A stretch of DNA of 64,000 nucleotides, from contig JALSJM010000005.1 of NCBI GenBank assembly GCA_026989355.1, positions 124,001 through 188,000 of the forward strand, given 5' to 3'. The stretch is from Paracoccaceae bacterium (GTDB lineage Bacteria > Pseudomonadota > Alphaproteobacteria > Rhodobacterales > Rhodobacteraceae). The position numbers and the translations under genes were made by a program. Numbering within the stretch: position 1 is the first letter of the stretch; each line of letters opens with the position of its first letter. Below are positions 20,961 through 30,129 of this stretch, piece by piece. The notes beneath the pieces were generated by a model. That model had not been told where the DNA came from. It worked only from the letters and a program-made list of their open reading frames with translations, and did not search any database.

Positions 20961-21680
20961 ATGAAGCTTTTCGTCGGCCTTGGAAATCCCGGCGCAAAAT
21001 ACGTGCGCAACCGGCACAATGTCGGTTTCATGGCGGTTGAGCGGATCGCCGAAGATCACGGGTTTTCACCCTGGCGCAGCAAGTTCCAGGGGCTGGTCAG
21101 CGAAGGGCGGCTGGGGGGCGAGAAGGTGATCCTTCTGAAACCCCAGACCTTCATGAATCACTCGGGGCAGTCGGTGGGCGAAGCCCTGCGCTTCTACAGG
21201 CTCTCGCCCGGGGATGTCACGGTATTCCACGACGAACTTGACCTCGCGCCCGGCAAGCTGCGCGTAAAGCAGGGTGGCGGGCACGCCGGCCACAACGGGC
21301 TGCGCTCGATCCACCGGCATATCGACTCCGATCATGCCCGCGTGCGCATCGGCATCGGCCATCCCGGCCACAGGGACCGGGTGGCGCAATATGTTCTGCA
21401 TGATTTCGCCCGCGCCGATCAGGAATGGCTTGATGATCTGCTGCGCGCCATCAGTGAAGCGGCACCTGAACTTGCCCGAGGCGACACCGCGCGTTTCATG
21501 AATGCAGTCGGCCGCCACCTGACACCGCAGCGCCCTCCGGCACCGAAGGTTGCCCCGCATGCCAAGGAAAACGCGCCCTGCGAAAACGCCGCGCAAACAC
21601 AAGCCAACCCCCTGCCGGAGCAGGCCGAACCCGAAGGCCCTCTCGCCCCCCTGCAGAAACTGATCGACAGGTTCCGCTGA
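20961..21680 (+). CDS. pth: Peptidyl-tRNA hydrolase
   Basis: Releases tRNA from prematurely dropped peptidyl-tRNA. The 239-residue protein has the family core: FVGLGNPGAKYVRNRHNVGF (catalytic His in RHNVGF), KPQTFMNHSG, VFHDELDLAPGKLRVKQGGG and GHNGLRS. Length beyond residue 190 is a proline/glutamate-rich extension, longer than in E. coli Pth and common in Rhodobacterales. AAGAAGGAG precedes the ATG at 20961. Confidence 0.96.
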   Translation: MKLFVGLGNPGAKYVRNRHNVGFMAVERIAEDHGFSPWRSKFQGLVSEGRLGGEKVILLKPQTFMNHSGQSVGEALRFYRLSPGDVTVFHDELDLAPGKLRVKQGGGHAGHNGLRSIHRHIDSDHARVRIGIGHPGHRDRVAQYVLHDFARADQEWLDDLLRAISEAAPELARGDTARFMNAVGRHLTPQRPPAPKVAPHAKENAPCENAAQTQANPLPEQAEPEGPLAPLQKLIDRFR

Positions 21681-21878
21681 CAACATGCACACGGCCAGAG
21701 GCTGCCTGCCGGCAATGCGGGGCAGCCCGTTGAAGAGGGCTGTAGCGCATGCAGACGAAATCTGCTATCCGATAACAGTCTGCTGATATTGTCTGACGAG
21801 ATCGCATTTGTCATTTTCCCTGCAGCAGTCATATCCGATTGCAACCATTGAAAGATCATATTCAGAGGAATTATCCAG

Positions 21879-22580
21879 ATGTTTGCAAAAGTTACCGTGA
21901 AACCCCGCAGGACCCTGTTTCTTGCTGCATTCTTCTGGGGCGCGGCCTTGGGGGCCGGCAGCGCCACGGCTGCGGAAGTCAACTGCCCGCTTTCCCAGAT
22001 CCGGCGCGAAGTCGTTACCCCCCTGCCCCCGGGCTGGTGGCAGACGCCGATCATCAACCGTCTGACCGATACCCGCATCATTACCTTCGGCGATGGTTCG
22101 AAAGCCCTGCAATGCATCTATGGCGAATCCGGATCGATCATGCGCAGGCCCCCGCGCGGCCAGAGATGCGATGCCCGCCGGGGGGGATTCACCTGCCGCC
22201 CGGCAAACAGAGCCACACCGGCACCGGGAATATACTCGCAGGGGCGCACCACCCTTTCACAGACCTATACCATCGACCTTGATCGCCTCAGCCGCGAGCG
22301 CAATGATGCCGATCTGTGGTTCCAGGCCGAAACCCGGGACCGGATGTATCTGGTGCCGTGGAACGGCGCCCGAATCGCCCTGGGAGATCTGCGGGCCAAC
22401 AGCTATGCCAGTTGCCGCGATGCACGCTATACCAGCAGCCGGGTTTCTCTGCGCGACTTGCGGCCAGGCGCACGTTTCTGCGTACGCACCAACCAGGGGC
22501 TCTATTCCCTGGTGCGGATCCAGAACATCTCGCGCGGCATCCCAAGGCAGTTGCGCCTGCAATACACCACCTGGCGCTGA
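21879..22580 (+). CDS. Secreted protein of unknown function
   Basis: A 233-residue protein with a clear signal peptide (basic TVKPRRTL, hydrophobic FLAAFFWGAALGAGSA, cleavage near ATAAE). The mature part has several Cys (for example NCPLSQIRRE, ALQCIYG, QRCDARRGGFTCRP, SCRDARY, RFCVRTNQG), suggesting disulfides in the periplasm. I do not recognise the N-terminal domain. The C-terminal segment ALGDLRANSYASCRDARYTS through CVRTNQGLYSLVRI looks like a small repeated surface-binding module, but I cannot name it. It is convergent with the LuxR-type gene. Confidence 0.65.
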   Translation: MFAKVTVKPRRTLFLAAFFWGAALGAGSATAAEVNCPLSQIRREVVTPLPPGWWQTPIINRLTDTRIITFGDGSKALQCIYGESGSIMRRPPRGQRCDARRGGFTCRPANRATPAPGIYSQGRTTLSQTYTIDLDRLSRERNDADLWFQAETRDRMYLVPWNGARIALGDLRANSYASCRDARYTSSRVSLRDLRPGARFCVRTNQGLYSLVRIQNISRGIPRQLRLQYTTWR

Positions 22581-22602
22581 TCCCGCGAAGCACCCGGCGG
22601 AA

Positions 22603-22631
22603 AAGGCCCTGCTCTCTTCTGGCAGGGCCTT
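22603..22631. terminator. Bidirectional hairpin between convergent genes
   Basis: A perfect 10-bp stem AAGGCCCTGC/GCAGGGCCTT with a 9-nt loop sits between the secreted-protein gene (plus) and the LuxR-type gene (minus). On the minus strand the stem is followed by a short T-run, so it is a good terminator in that direction. Confidence 0.7.
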
Positions 22632-22681
22632 CTGCATGACATGTGCAACAGGAATGGTAAGGTGGCGGCAACAGCCCCCTT

Positions 22682-23176
22682 TCAGACCAGAGAACCATCC
22701 ATCAGATCATCGATGAACAGGCTCAGAAGCTGAGGTCTGCTCGTGACACCGGCCTTCCGGTAAATCGCATTGGTCTGGGCCTTTACCGTGCCTTCCGATG
22801 TGTTGCGAAGACGCGCGATCTCGGCCGTGGAGAGACCCTTGATCGCGAAAACCGCCACATCGCGTTCGGCTTCTGTCAGCTCCCACTCACGGAAACGTTC
22901 CTCCATCAGGTCGGCAAAGGCGCCCTGTGCCACCCGCAGGCGGTTTTCGGCCCTGCGGGCCCGACGAAAGCTGCTCCACAACGCGATCGCGCCAAGCAGC
23001 ACACCAAGTACCAGCCCGACCGCCGCGCCAAGCTCCAGATATTCCCGTGTCTGCCAGCTGATCGGATGGCTGCGCAGTCCCAAAACGGTGATGGCGATAT
23101 CAGACACAAAAAAAACGGTGCAAAGCACCTGGATGACAAGAATCAGGACGAGCAGGAGATTTTTTTGCATCAACAC
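22682..23176 (-). CDS. Membrane-anchored LuxR-type transcription regulator
   Basis: A 164-residue protein with two hydrophobic helices (about 5-30 and 48-67), a short charged linker, and a C-terminal LuxR/GerE HTH (about 98-160, ELTEAERDVAVFAIKGLSTAEIARL then NTSEGTVKAQTNAIYRKAGV). There is no receiver or autoinducer domain, so sensing must come from the membrane part or a partner. It lies just downstream of two PepSY-like secreted acidic-repeat proteins on the same strand, its most likely regulatory context. The DNA target is unknown. Confidence 0.8.
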   Translation of the reverse strand: MLMQKNLLLVLILVIQVLCTVFFVSDIAITVLGLRSHPISWQTREYLELGAAVGLVLGVLLGAIALWSSFRRARRAENRLRVAQGAFADLMEERFREWELTEAERDVAVFAIKGLSTAEIARLRNTSEGTVKAQTNAIYRKAGVTSRPQLLSLFIDDLMDGSLV

Positions 23177-23213
23177 AGTTCTCTGGATTACCGGAAAAAC
23201 AAGGGATCAGGTG

Positions 23214-23729
23214 TCAATCATCGTCGTCGTCATCCCCGTCGTCGTCGTCGTCACCTCCGTCGTCGTCGTCCCCGTCGTCGTCGTCACCTCCGTCGTCGTC
23301 GTCACCTCCGTCGTCGTCGTCACCTCCGTCGTCGTCGTCCCCGTCGTCGTCGTCCCCGTCGTCGTCGTCATCCCCGTCGTCGTCGTCATCATGACCGTTA
23401 TCGTGATTTTCGGAATCTTCCCCCGAAACTCCATTCCCGGAAGGGCCATTGTCAAGGATATGTCCCCCATCACCAGAAGCATCCCCTACCCTTTCCCAAT
23501 AGTCGCGCAGGATTTCTCCGGTGCGGGGGTTGAGGATGATCTCGCGGCGAACCGTTGCACTGCGGGCAATGATCCGGGTACGACCAAGGAAGGTCCGACC
23601 GATACGGATATCCTCGTATCCCTGCTGTCGCAATTGGGAAATCACGACATCCCTGATGTCCGCATGCAGCATGCCTCCTGTCACGATCGTGACGGCAAGC
23701 GCCGATATGAATATCCGTCTGTTCATCAT
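23214..23729 (-). CDS. Secreted PepSY-like protein with Asp/Gly-repeat tail
   Basis: A protein of about 171 residues: a signal peptide (NRRIFISALAVTIVTGGMLHA), a short PepSY/YpeB-like unit (DIRDVVISQLRQQGYEDIRIGRTFLGRT, then ATVRREIILNPRTGEILRDYWE), and a C-terminal tail of about 60 residues. The tail is almost entirely Asp with Gly interruptions. It could bind calcium or other cations in the periplasm. The start is ATG 23729 or 23726; no strong ribosome site. It is a paralogue of the next upstream gene, with the same architecture but a different repeat. Confidence 0.7.
   Translation of the reverse strand: MMNRRIFISALAVTIVTGGMLHADIRDVVISQLRQQGYEDIRIGRTFLGRTRIIARSATVRREIILNPRTGEILRDYWERVGDASGDGGHILDNGPSGNGVSGEDSENHDNGHDDDDDGDDDDDGDDDDGDDDDGGDDDDGGDDDDGGDDDDGDDDDGGDDDDDGDDDDDD
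23217..23393. repeat. GTC-based microsatellite encoding the Asp/Gly tail
   Basis: Nearly uninterrupted trinucleotide repeats of GTC with ATC, CCC and ACC/TCC interspersed (plus strand), which read as Asp and Gly codons on the minus strand. Units are multiples of three, so slippage would change tail length without breaking the frame. Confidence 0.85.
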
Positions 23730-23824
23730 GTCATCATATGACAATACGGTTTCCGATTCGGCAAAGAAAATTGCCGTTGGGGGCCTGCCTGTCCCACGCG
23801 GAGACAGGCAGGTCATGATGGCGA

Positions 23825-24292
23825 TCAGTCGTCGTCGTGATCATCGTCGTCGTCATCATCGTGATCATCATCGTGATCATCATCGTGATCATCATCGTGA
23901 TCATCATCGTGATCATCGTCGTCGTGATCATCATCATCGCGATCATCGTGATCATCATCATGATCATCATCGTCGTCGTCATAGGAGCTGCCGCCCCCCA
24001 TGCCACCGCCGGTTCCCGAGCCCATGCCGCCACGATCATCGTCGTCGTCATCCCAGTCGATCTCACGCTTCAGAAGATCGCCGTTTTCCCGGTTGTAGAC
24101 AACTTCGAGTTCCTCTCCGTTGGGGCCATAGGCCTCGACCTTGATGCGCGTCATGCCGGCCTTGACCTCGCGAACGGTATAGCCTTCACCCTCAAGCGCC
24201 TGCACCACCTCTTCGGGGGTGATTGCCTGAGCGCCGGCCATGGTGCTGCCAAGGGTGAGAAGCGCGGTGGTTGTCAGAAGCTTCTTCAGCAT
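23825..24292 (-). CDS. Secreted PepSY-like protein with Asp/His-repeat tail
   Basis: A 155-residue protein: a signal peptide (MLKKLLTTTALLTLGSTMAGAQ), a PepSY-type domain (residues about 23-80: ITPEEVVQALEGEGYTVREV, then IKVEAYGPNGEELEVVYNRENGDLLKREI), a Gly-rich linker, and a tail of repeated DDDHDD units. The His/Asp alternation suggests binding of transition metals or calcium outside the cytoplasm. An AAAGGACAC ribosome site precedes ATG 24292. With its paralogue and the membrane LuxR protein it probably forms one functional unit. Confidence 0.75.
   Translation of the reverse strand: MLKKLLTTTALLTLGSTMAGAQAITPEEVVQALEGEGYTVREVKAGMTRIKVEAYGPNGEELEVVYNRENGDLLKREIDWDDDDDDRGGMGSGTGGGMGGGSSYDDDDDDHDDDHDDRDDDDHDDDDHDDDHDDDHDDDHDDDHDDDDDDDHDDD
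23826..23985. repeat. 12-bp-unit repeat (GATCATCATCGT) encoding the Asp/His tail
   Basis: Several near-perfect tandem copies of a 12-bp unit GATCATCATCGT between about 23858 and 23920, continuing as degenerate GTC/ATC/GATC repeats on both sides. The repeat is independent in sequence from the one in the neighbouring paralogue. Confidence 0.8.
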
Positions 24293-24457
24293 GCTGTGTC
24301 CTTTCTTCATTCGGTTCCATTTCTGCCTGCCCGGCCCATCTGGCAGTGTTCGGGTGTGGGTGTGTGGTTGGTTTCGGTGTGGGCCGATGCAAGGAGATAT
24401 GCCGGACATCCGCCGAAATGCCATTGCCCCCAAGGTTATTCGGCGCCTTCTAGACAG

Positions 24458-24483
24458 CCGGTTTAACCCCATAAACCGGGGTT
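24458..24483. promoter_or_regulatory. Palindrome CCGGTTTA-N6-TAAACCGG between trpB and the PepSY-like gene
   Basis: An 8-bp perfect inverted repeat (24458-24465 with 24472-24479). A competing pairing AACCCC/GGGGTT (24465-24470 with 24478-24483) overlaps it. It lies 80 nt past the trpB stop and about 165 nt before the PepSY-like start, so it is either the trpB terminator or an operator for the downstream unit. Confidence 0.45.
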
Positions 24484-24565
24484 TACAGAGCTGAAATCCA
24501 CCCGGTAGTCCGAAGAAACCGGAAACGGCCTGAATACGGGCGCGCGTCGCAGCGGCAGGAAAGAA

Positions 24566-25795
24566 TCAGGCGCCCGAGCCCATTTCGAAACCGAGATGCC
24601 GGGCCACGGTGAAGATGTCCTTGTCGCCGCGGCCGCACATGTTCATGCAGATCAGGTGATCTGCCGGAAGTTCGGGCGCGATCTTCATCACATGGGCCAG
24701 GGCATGGGAAGGTTCGAGCGCCGGGATGATCCCCTCGGTCGCACAGCACAGCTGGAAAGCCTCAAGCGCTTCGGCATCGGTGATTGCCACATATTCGGCA
24801 CGCCCCGTCTCGTGCAGCCAGGCGTGTTCGGGGCCGATGCCGGGGTAATCGAGCCCGGCCGAGATCGAGAACCCTTCGAGGATCTGGCCGTCATCGTCCT
24901 GCAGCAGGTAGGTGCGGTTGCCATGCAGCACACCGGGCCGCCCGCCGGTGAGCGAGGCACAGTGCTGCATCTTTTCATCCACCCCCTTGCCGCCGGCCTC
25001 AACCCCGATGATCCGCACGCTTTCGTCATCCAGGAAGGGATGGAACAACCCCATGGCGTTGGATCCGCCACCGATCGCCGCCACCAGCGTGTCGGGCAGG
25101 CGGCCCTCGGCCTCCTGCATCTGGGCCTTTGCCTCCTTCCCGATGATGCTCTGGAAATCGCGCACCATCGCCGGATAGGGGTGCGGGCCGGCCACGGTGC
25201 CGATACAGTAGAAGGTATCACGCACATTGGTCACCCAGTCGCGCAAGGCATCGTTCATGGCGTCTTTCAGGGTGCCACGCCCCGAGGTGACCGGGATCAC
25301 CTCGGCCCCCAGCAGCCGCATGCGGAACACGTTGGGCGCCTGACGCTCCACGTCATGCGCCCCCATGTAGACCACGCATTTCAGCCCGAACCGGGCGCAG
25401 ACGGTGGCGGTGGCCACCCCGTGCTGTCCGGCACCCGTTTCGGCGATGATGCGGCTCTTGCCCATGCGGCGCGCCAGCAGGATCTGGCCCAGCACGTTGT
25501 TGATCTTGTGGGCGCCGGTATGGTTCAGTTCGTCGCGCTTGAGATAGATCTTCGCACCGCCCAGATGTTCGGTCAGCCGCTCGGCAAAATAGAGCGGGCT
25601 GGGGCGGCCCACGTAATGCGTCCACAGGTCATCCATCTCGGCCCAGAAGCTTTCGTCGGTTCTGGCGCGCTCGTATTCCTCCTCAAGCTGCAGGATCAGC
25701 GGCATCAGGGTTTCGCTCACGAAACGGCCGCCGAAAATGCCGAAACGGCCCTTTTCGTCGGGGGCGTTCATGAAACTGTTGAAAAGATCGTTCAT
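24566..25795 (-). CDS. trpB: Tryptophan synthase beta chain
   Basis: PLP enzyme that condenses indole and serine to tryptophan. The 409-residue protein has the PLP lysine in [15 protein letters not shown], the [13 protein letters not shown] block and the [10 protein letters not shown] phosphate-binding loop. It overlaps the trpF stop by 4 nt (ATGA), so trpF-trpB are cotranslated. The partner trpA is not adjacent; trpB is followed by unrelated genes. Confidence 0.98.
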   Translation of the reverse strand: MNDLFNSFMNAPDEKGRFGIFGGRFVSETLMPLILQLEEEYERARTDESFWAEMDDLWTHYVGRPSPLYFAERLTEHLGGAKIYLKRDELNHTGAHKINNVLGQILLARRMGKSRIIAETGAGQHGVATATVCARFGLKCVVYMGAHDVERQAPNVFRMRLLGAEVIPVTSGRGTLKDAMNDALRDWVTNVRDTFYCIGTVAGPHPYPAMVRDFQSIIGKEAKAQMQEAEGRLPDTLVAAIGGGSNAMGLFHPFLDDESVRIIGVEAGGKGVDEKMQHCASLTGGRPGVLHGNRTYLLQDDDGQILEGFSISAGLDYPGIGPEHAWLHETGRAEYVAITDAEALEAFQLCCATEGIIPALEPSHALAHVMKIAPELPADHLICMNMCGRGDKDIFTVARHLGFEMGSGA

Positions 25796-26457
25796 GACAT
25801 TTCTCCCTGCTCCGCCCCCTGCGCCGCCGCGATGAAGGCACGAATCAGCCCTTCATCCTTCATCCCCGGTGCGGTTTCAACCCCGCTTGACACATCCACC
25901 TGCCGTGCGCCGGTAAGGCGGATCGCATCGGCCACGTTTTCGGGGGCAAGACCTCCCGCAAGCATCCAGGGGCAGGTCCAGCGACGGTTCGCGATCAGGT
26001 TCCAGTCAAAGGCAAGGGCATTACCGCCAGGAAGGGCCGCGCCTGCCGGCGGCTTTGCATCCACCAGCAGCTGGTCGGCCACGCGCGCATGATCGTCAAG
26101 CGCGGCCAGATCCGAAACATCACGCAGCCCCACCGCCTTCATCACCGGCAGGCCGAAACGCGCCTTCACCGCAGCCACGCGCGCGGGGCTTTCCCGGCCG
26201 TGAAGCTGAAGCATGTCGAGCGGCACGGTATCGAGGATGGCAGATATCTCGGCATCGGAGGCATCTACCACCAATCCCACCCGGGCCACCCCGGGCGGCA
26301 CTTCAAGCGCCAGGATCCGGGCCGCGTCAGGGCTGACGTTACGTGGCGATCTTGCATAGAATACAAAGCCGAGATAGCCCGCCCCTGCCGCCACGGCAGC
26401 AGCCACATGCTGCGGCCTGCACAGGCCGCAGATCTTTACCCGGATGTCGCGTGCCAT
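25792..26457 (-). CDS. trpF: Phosphoribosylanthranilate isomerase
   Basis: Catalyses the Amadori rearrangement of phosphoribosylanthranilate in tryptophan synthesis. It is a 221-residue TIM barrel with [14 protein letters not shown] (catalytic Cys), [18 protein letters not shown] and the phosphate-binding [10 protein letters not shown]. The ATG at 26457 is used because the family starts at VKICG; the frame extends upstream to 26502 without family sequence. Confidence 0.96.
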   Translation of the reverse strand: MARDIRVKICGLCRPQHVAAAVAAGAGYLGFVFYARSPRNVSPDAARILALEVPPGVARVGLVVDASDAEISAILDTVPLDMLQLHGRESPARVAAVKARFGLPVMKAVGLRDVSDLAALDDHARVADQLLVDAKPPAGAALPGGNALAFDWNLIANRRWTCPWMLAGGLAPENVADAIRLTGARQVDVSSGVETAPGMKDEGLIRAFIAAAQGAEQGEMS

Positions 26458-26467
26458 TTCATTCGCC

Positions 26468-26836
26468 CTAGCGCGTGGTCGCACCATCCTCAAGCAGGGC
26501 AAGGATTTCGTCCTCCGGCCTGCCCGTCTGCCCCTTGCCCTTCAGACGTCTGATCTCCTGCTCCAGCCTGCGCGCCTCGCGCTTCACCCGTGCCGCTTCG
26601 GCGCGGATGCGGTATTCGCGCAGCCATTCCCACACGAAGCCGATCAGCAGACCGGCAACGATCCCGCCGAACACCACCAGGAACAGCGGCAGTTCGATCG
26701 TGTTCGGCGTTCCCGCCAGATCGGCAAGATCGCCGGGCAGAAGGTGCATGCGCACCGTCTGCCGATTGGCCAGTGCAAAGGTGATCAGGACAATGGCCAG
26801 AACGGCAAGAAAGCCATAGCGAAGATAGCGCATCAT
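26468..26836 (-). CDS. LapA-domain inner-membrane protein
   Basis: A 122-residue protein with two transmembrane helices (about 4-24 and 49-69) and a basic coiled-coil C-terminus, matching the lipopolysaccharide assembly protein A (DUF1049) pattern RYGFLAVLAIVLITFALANRQTV. In E. coli LapA works with LapB to control LpxC and LPS supply. Here it follows ihfB by 4 nt, an arrangement also seen in proteobacterial rpsA-ihfB-lapA strings. Confidence 0.85.
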   Translation of the reverse strand: MMRYLRYGFLAVLAIVLITFALANRQTVRMHLLPGDLADLAGTPNTIELPLFLVVFGGIVAGLLIGFVWEWLREYRIRAEAARVKREARRLEQEIRRLKGKGQTGRPEDEILALLEDGATTR

Positions 26837-26840
26837 GCGG

Positions 26841-27125
26841 TCAGGCCTTCCCGTTCAGCCGGTCACGCAGAAGCTTTCCCGTCTTGAAGAAGGGCACGTA
26901 TTTCTCTTCCACGTGAACCGCCTCTCCGGTGCGCGGATTGCGCCCGATCCGGGCTTCGCGCTTCTTCACCGAAAAGGCACCGAAGCCGCGCAACTCAACC
27001 CTGTTGCCATTGGCCAGAGCCTCGATGATCTCTTCGAATATGGTATTCACGATCCGTTCGACATCCCGCTGGTAAAGGTGCGGATTGTCGTCTGCGATCT
27101 TCTGGATCAGTTCTGACCGGATCAT
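26841..27125 (-). CDS. ihfB: Integration host factor beta subunit
   Basis: DNA-bending HU-family protein, 94 residues, that pairs with IhfA. The family pattern is visible: [40 protein letters not shown] and [10 protein letters not shown] (the intercalating proline in the arm). The ATG at 27125 is preferred over a GTG-type extension to 27140. It sits about 300 nt downstream of rpsA, in the usual rpsA-ihfB order. Confidence 0.96.
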   Translation of the reverse strand: MIRSELIQKIADDNPHLYQRDVERIVNTIFEEIIEALANGNRVELRGFGAFSVKKREARIGRNPRTGEAVHVEEKYVPFFKTGKLLRDRLNGKA

Positions 27126-27422
27126 CTGGCCTACCCCCACAGAATTGAAACACCGGAAAACACGAAAGAAACTAGCACGTCAACTATACGCTGAAAACGG
27201 CACATAAGGAATAAGCAGAGATTCGCCGAACCCGGACAGTTTACCGGAAAATCTCTGATTTCCGTTGAAAATCATTGCCCTGCGCGGGTGTATCAGCCGC
27301 ATTTCCCAACTGCCCGGCGGCGAATGTGCCCAGTCCGGCCCACGTGCACACCGTGATTCGCAACGACAGGGCGGCCCGGTATCCGCCCGGCCGCCCTGCT
27401 GCATACCAGCCCTGACGGGCGG
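27126..27422 (-). other. rpsA-ihfB intergenic region with terminator-like hairpin
   Basis: About 300 bp without a gene. Near the rpsA end is a perfect 10-bp stem (27367-27376 with 27389-27398), loop 12 nt, no T-run, likely marking the rpsA transcript end. The ihfB-proximal part is AT-richer and probably holds the ihfB promoter. Confidence 0.55.
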
Positions 27423-29120
27423 TTACTTCTTCTCGCCCTCCTTGTCTTCCACCTTGAGGGCGGCACCAAGGATATCGCCGAGCGAGGCCCCCGCATCGGT
27501 CGAGCCGTATTGGGCAACGGCCTCCTTCTCCTCGGCGATTTCACGCGCCTTGATCGAAAGGCCCAGCTTGCGCGTTTTCGCATCGACATTGGTCACGCGG
27601 GCATCCACCTTGTCGCCCACCTGGAAACGCTCGGGGCGCTGCTCGGAGCGGGTGCGCGAAAGATCGGAACGGCGAATGAAGCTTTTCATGCCTTCGTGTT
27701 CCACCTCGATCCCGCCATCCTCGATGGCGGTCACGGTCACGGTGATCACATCGCCGCGCTTCACCCCCTGCACCGCCTCGGCGAAGGGATCGCCGTCAAG
27801 CGCCTTGATCGAAAGACTGATGCGTTCCTTCTCGGTATCCACCTCGGTAACGACAGCCTTCACCACATCGCCCTTCTGGTAGTTGCCGATCACGTCCTCG
27901 CCGCGTCCTTCCCAGGTCAGATCGGAAAGGTGCACCATGCCGTCGATATCGCCGTCGAGGCCGATGAACAGGCCGAATTCGGTAATGTTCTTCACCTCTC
28001 CCTCGATCTCGGTGCCCGACGGATGCGTTTCGGCGAATACCTCCCACGGGTTGCGCTGTGTCTGTTTCAGGCCAAGCGAAACGCGGCGCTTGGCAGTATC
28101 GATATCCAGCACCATCACTTCCACTTCCTGGCTGGTCGAAACGATCTTGCCGGGATGGATGTTCTTCTTGGTCCAGGACATTTCCGAAACGTGCACCAGC
28201 CCTTCCACGCCGGGCTCCAGCTCCACGAAAGCGCCGTAATCGGTGATGTTGGTCACACGCCCCTTGTGCACGGTGCCCACCGGGTATTTCTCGGTGACAG
28301 CGCTCCACGGATCATCCTGCAACTGCTTCATGCCCAGGCTGATGCGGTGGGTTTCCTTGTTGATCTTGATCACCTGCACCTTCACGGTTTCGCCAACCGA
28401 AAGGATTTCCGACGGGTGATTGACGCGGCGCCATGCCATGTCGGTCACGTGCAGCAGACCGTCAACTCCGCCCAGATCCACGAAGGCGCCGTAATCGGTG
28501 ATATTCTTCACCACGCCTTCCACCACATCGCCTTCCTTCAGCTTGGCAATGATTTCGGCGCGCTGCTCGGCGCGGCTTTCCTCAAGGATGGCGCGGCGGC
28601 TGACCACGATATTGCCGCGGCGGCGGTCCATCTTGAGTATCTGGAACGGCTGCTTGAGGCCCATCAGCGGGCCGGCATCACGCACCGGGCGCACATCCAC
28701 CTGGCTGCCGGGCAGGAATGCAACCGCGCCCCCCAGATCCACGGTAAAGCCGCCCTTGACGCGGCCGAAGATGGCGCCTTCCACGCGTTCATCGTTGGCA
28801 TAGGCCTTCTCGAGGCGGTCCCAGGCCTCTTCCCGCCGGGCCAGTTCCCGCGAAAGCACGGCCTCGCCGCGGGCGTTTTCCACCTGGCGCAGATAGACTT
28901 CCACCTCGTCGCCCACCTTCACGTCGGGCTCTTCTCCGGGATTTGCGAATTCCTTCAGATCGACCCGGCCTTCCATCTTGTAGCCCACGTCGATGATGGC
29001 CTGGCCGTTCTCGATCGCGATGACCTTGCCCTTGACAACACGGCCTTCCTGCGGCGTGTCCACTTCGAAGCTTTCTTCAAGGAGGGCTTCGAATTCCTCC
29101 AGTGATGCTGACTGAGCCAT
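27423..29120 (-). CDS. rpsA: 30S ribosomal protein S1
   Basis: mRNA-binding ribosomal protein, 565 residues with six S1/OB repeats. The later repeats show the common ITDYGAFVDLGGVDGLLHVTD-like and ITDYGAFVELEPGVEGLVHVSE-like sequence; the first two are divergent and bind the ribosome through S2. It lies downstream of cmk in the conserved cmk-rpsA-ihfB order. A 244-nt leader lies between cmk and rpsA, consistent with S1 autoregulating its own translation in other bacteria. Confidence 0.98.
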   Translation of the reverse strand: MAQSASLEEFEALLEESFEVDTPQEGRVVKGKVIAIENGQAIIDVGYKMEGRVDLKEFANPGEEPDVKVGDEVEVYLRQVENARGEAVLSRELARREEAWDRLEKAYANDERVEGAIFGRVKGGFTVDLGGAVAFLPGSQVDVRPVRDAGPLMGLKQPFQILKMDRRRGNIVVSRRAILEESRAEQRAEIIAKLKEGDVVEGVVKNITDYGAFVDLGGVDGLLHVTDMAWRRVNHPSEILSVGETVKVQVIKINKETHRISLGMKQLQDDPWSAVTEKYPVGTVHKGRVTNITDYGAFVELEPGVEGLVHVSEMSWTKKNIHPGKIVSTSQEVEVMVLDIDTAKRRVSLGLKQTQRNPWEVFAETHPSGTEIEGEVKNITEFGLFIGLDGDIDGMVHLSDLTWEGRGEDVIGNYQKGDVVKAVVTEVDTEKERISLSIKALDGDPFAEAVQGVKRGDVITVTVTAIEDGGIEVEHEGMKSFIRRSDLSRTRSEQRPERFQVGDKVDARVTNVDAKTRKLGLSIKAREIAEEKEAVAQYGSTDAGASLGDILGAALKVEDKEGEKK

Positions 29121-29364
29121 CTGGTCTCGTGTTCCTTTTCACATGTTGCTGGCCGTGCGGTTGTCTCCGCCGGTCTTTGGGGGTTGCGTTGGTCGCCCGA
29201 TCGCCCGAAGCCCGGCGACAACAGAAACAGAGGGCCGGTGTGATCCGACCCTGCCCGCTGTTGTCACATGGCTCTGAACGGCCTTTTCGACGGGGGCTGT
29301 ATAGGGCGGGAAGGCACGCGGCGCAAGGGCCAACAGGCGCATGGGCCGGGTCATCCCCGTCCGG

Positions 29365-29979
29365 CTATCCGCCCTTTCGCCTTTCCTCGATCACAGCCAC
29401 CGCCCGGGCCACGGCTTCGTCGATGCCAAGCCCCGTGGTGTCAAGCATCACGGCATCCTCGGCCGGCTTCAGGGGGGCAGTGGCACGGGCGCTGTCGCGC
29501 GCATCGCGCGCGCGCAGGTCTTCGAGCACCTCGTCATGGCTCACGGTCTCCCCCCGTGCCAGCCGCTCCTTCAGGCGGCGTTCGGCACGCACCGCATCCG
29601 AGGCAGTCACATAAAGCTTCACATCCGCATCCGGACAGATCACCGTACCGATGTCGCGGCCGTCCAGAACCGCCCCGCCGGCGCGTCGGGCAAAGGCACG
29701 CTGGAAATCCAGCAGCGCCGCACGCACCTCGGGGATCGCCGCCACCCGGCTGGCCGCCTGGGCCACCTCGGCATTGCGCAGGTTCCCGGCCTCAAGATCC
29801 GCGGCGGTCAGCGCGCGCGCCGCAGCCACCGGGTCTGCTCCTTCCAGCACCTGCCGGGCCACGGCGCGGTAAAGCAGCCCGGTATCAAGGTGGGCAAAGC
29901 CGAAATGCCGGGCCACCGCCCGCCCGATCGTGCCCTTGCCCGAAGCCGCCGGACCATCGATTGCCACCGTGAAGCTCAT
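29365..29979 (-). CDS. cmk: Cytidylate kinase
   Basis: Phosphorylates CMP and dCMP with ATP. The 204-residue protein has the P-loop [17 protein letters not shown] at the N-terminus, [12 protein letters not shown], and the CMP-binding [20 protein letters not shown], followed by a LID-like [11 protein letters not shown]. The ATG at 29979 has an AGGGGGC ribosome site; upstream extension to 30012 is not family-like. It precedes rpsA. Confidence 0.97.
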   Translation of the reverse strand: MSFTVAIDGPAASGKGTIGRAVARHFGFAHLDTGLLYRAVARQVLEGADPVAAARALTAADLEAGNLRNAEVAQAASRVAAIPEVRAALLDFQRAFARRAGGAVLDGRDIGTVICPDADVKLYVTASDAVRAERRLKERLARGETVSHDEVLEDLRARDARDSARATAPLKPAEDAVMLDTTGLGIDEAVARAVAVIEERRKGG

Positions 29980-30129
29980 GCCTGCCCCCTGAATGCTCCT
30001 GCCTCTTCCCAACCGCTTCGCGGGGCAGGCAAAAGCCCGTCATCGCTTCTGCCGGATGATGCCGCCGGGATGACGCGGTGGCGATCATGGCAGTTCATCG
30101 ACAGCTGCCGGCGCATCCCTCACATCCGG

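Noticed and set aside
23217-23985. CRISPR-like repeat array
   Set aside because: Repeats are 3-bp and 12-bp coding microsatellites without spacers of constant length, and no cas genes are present.
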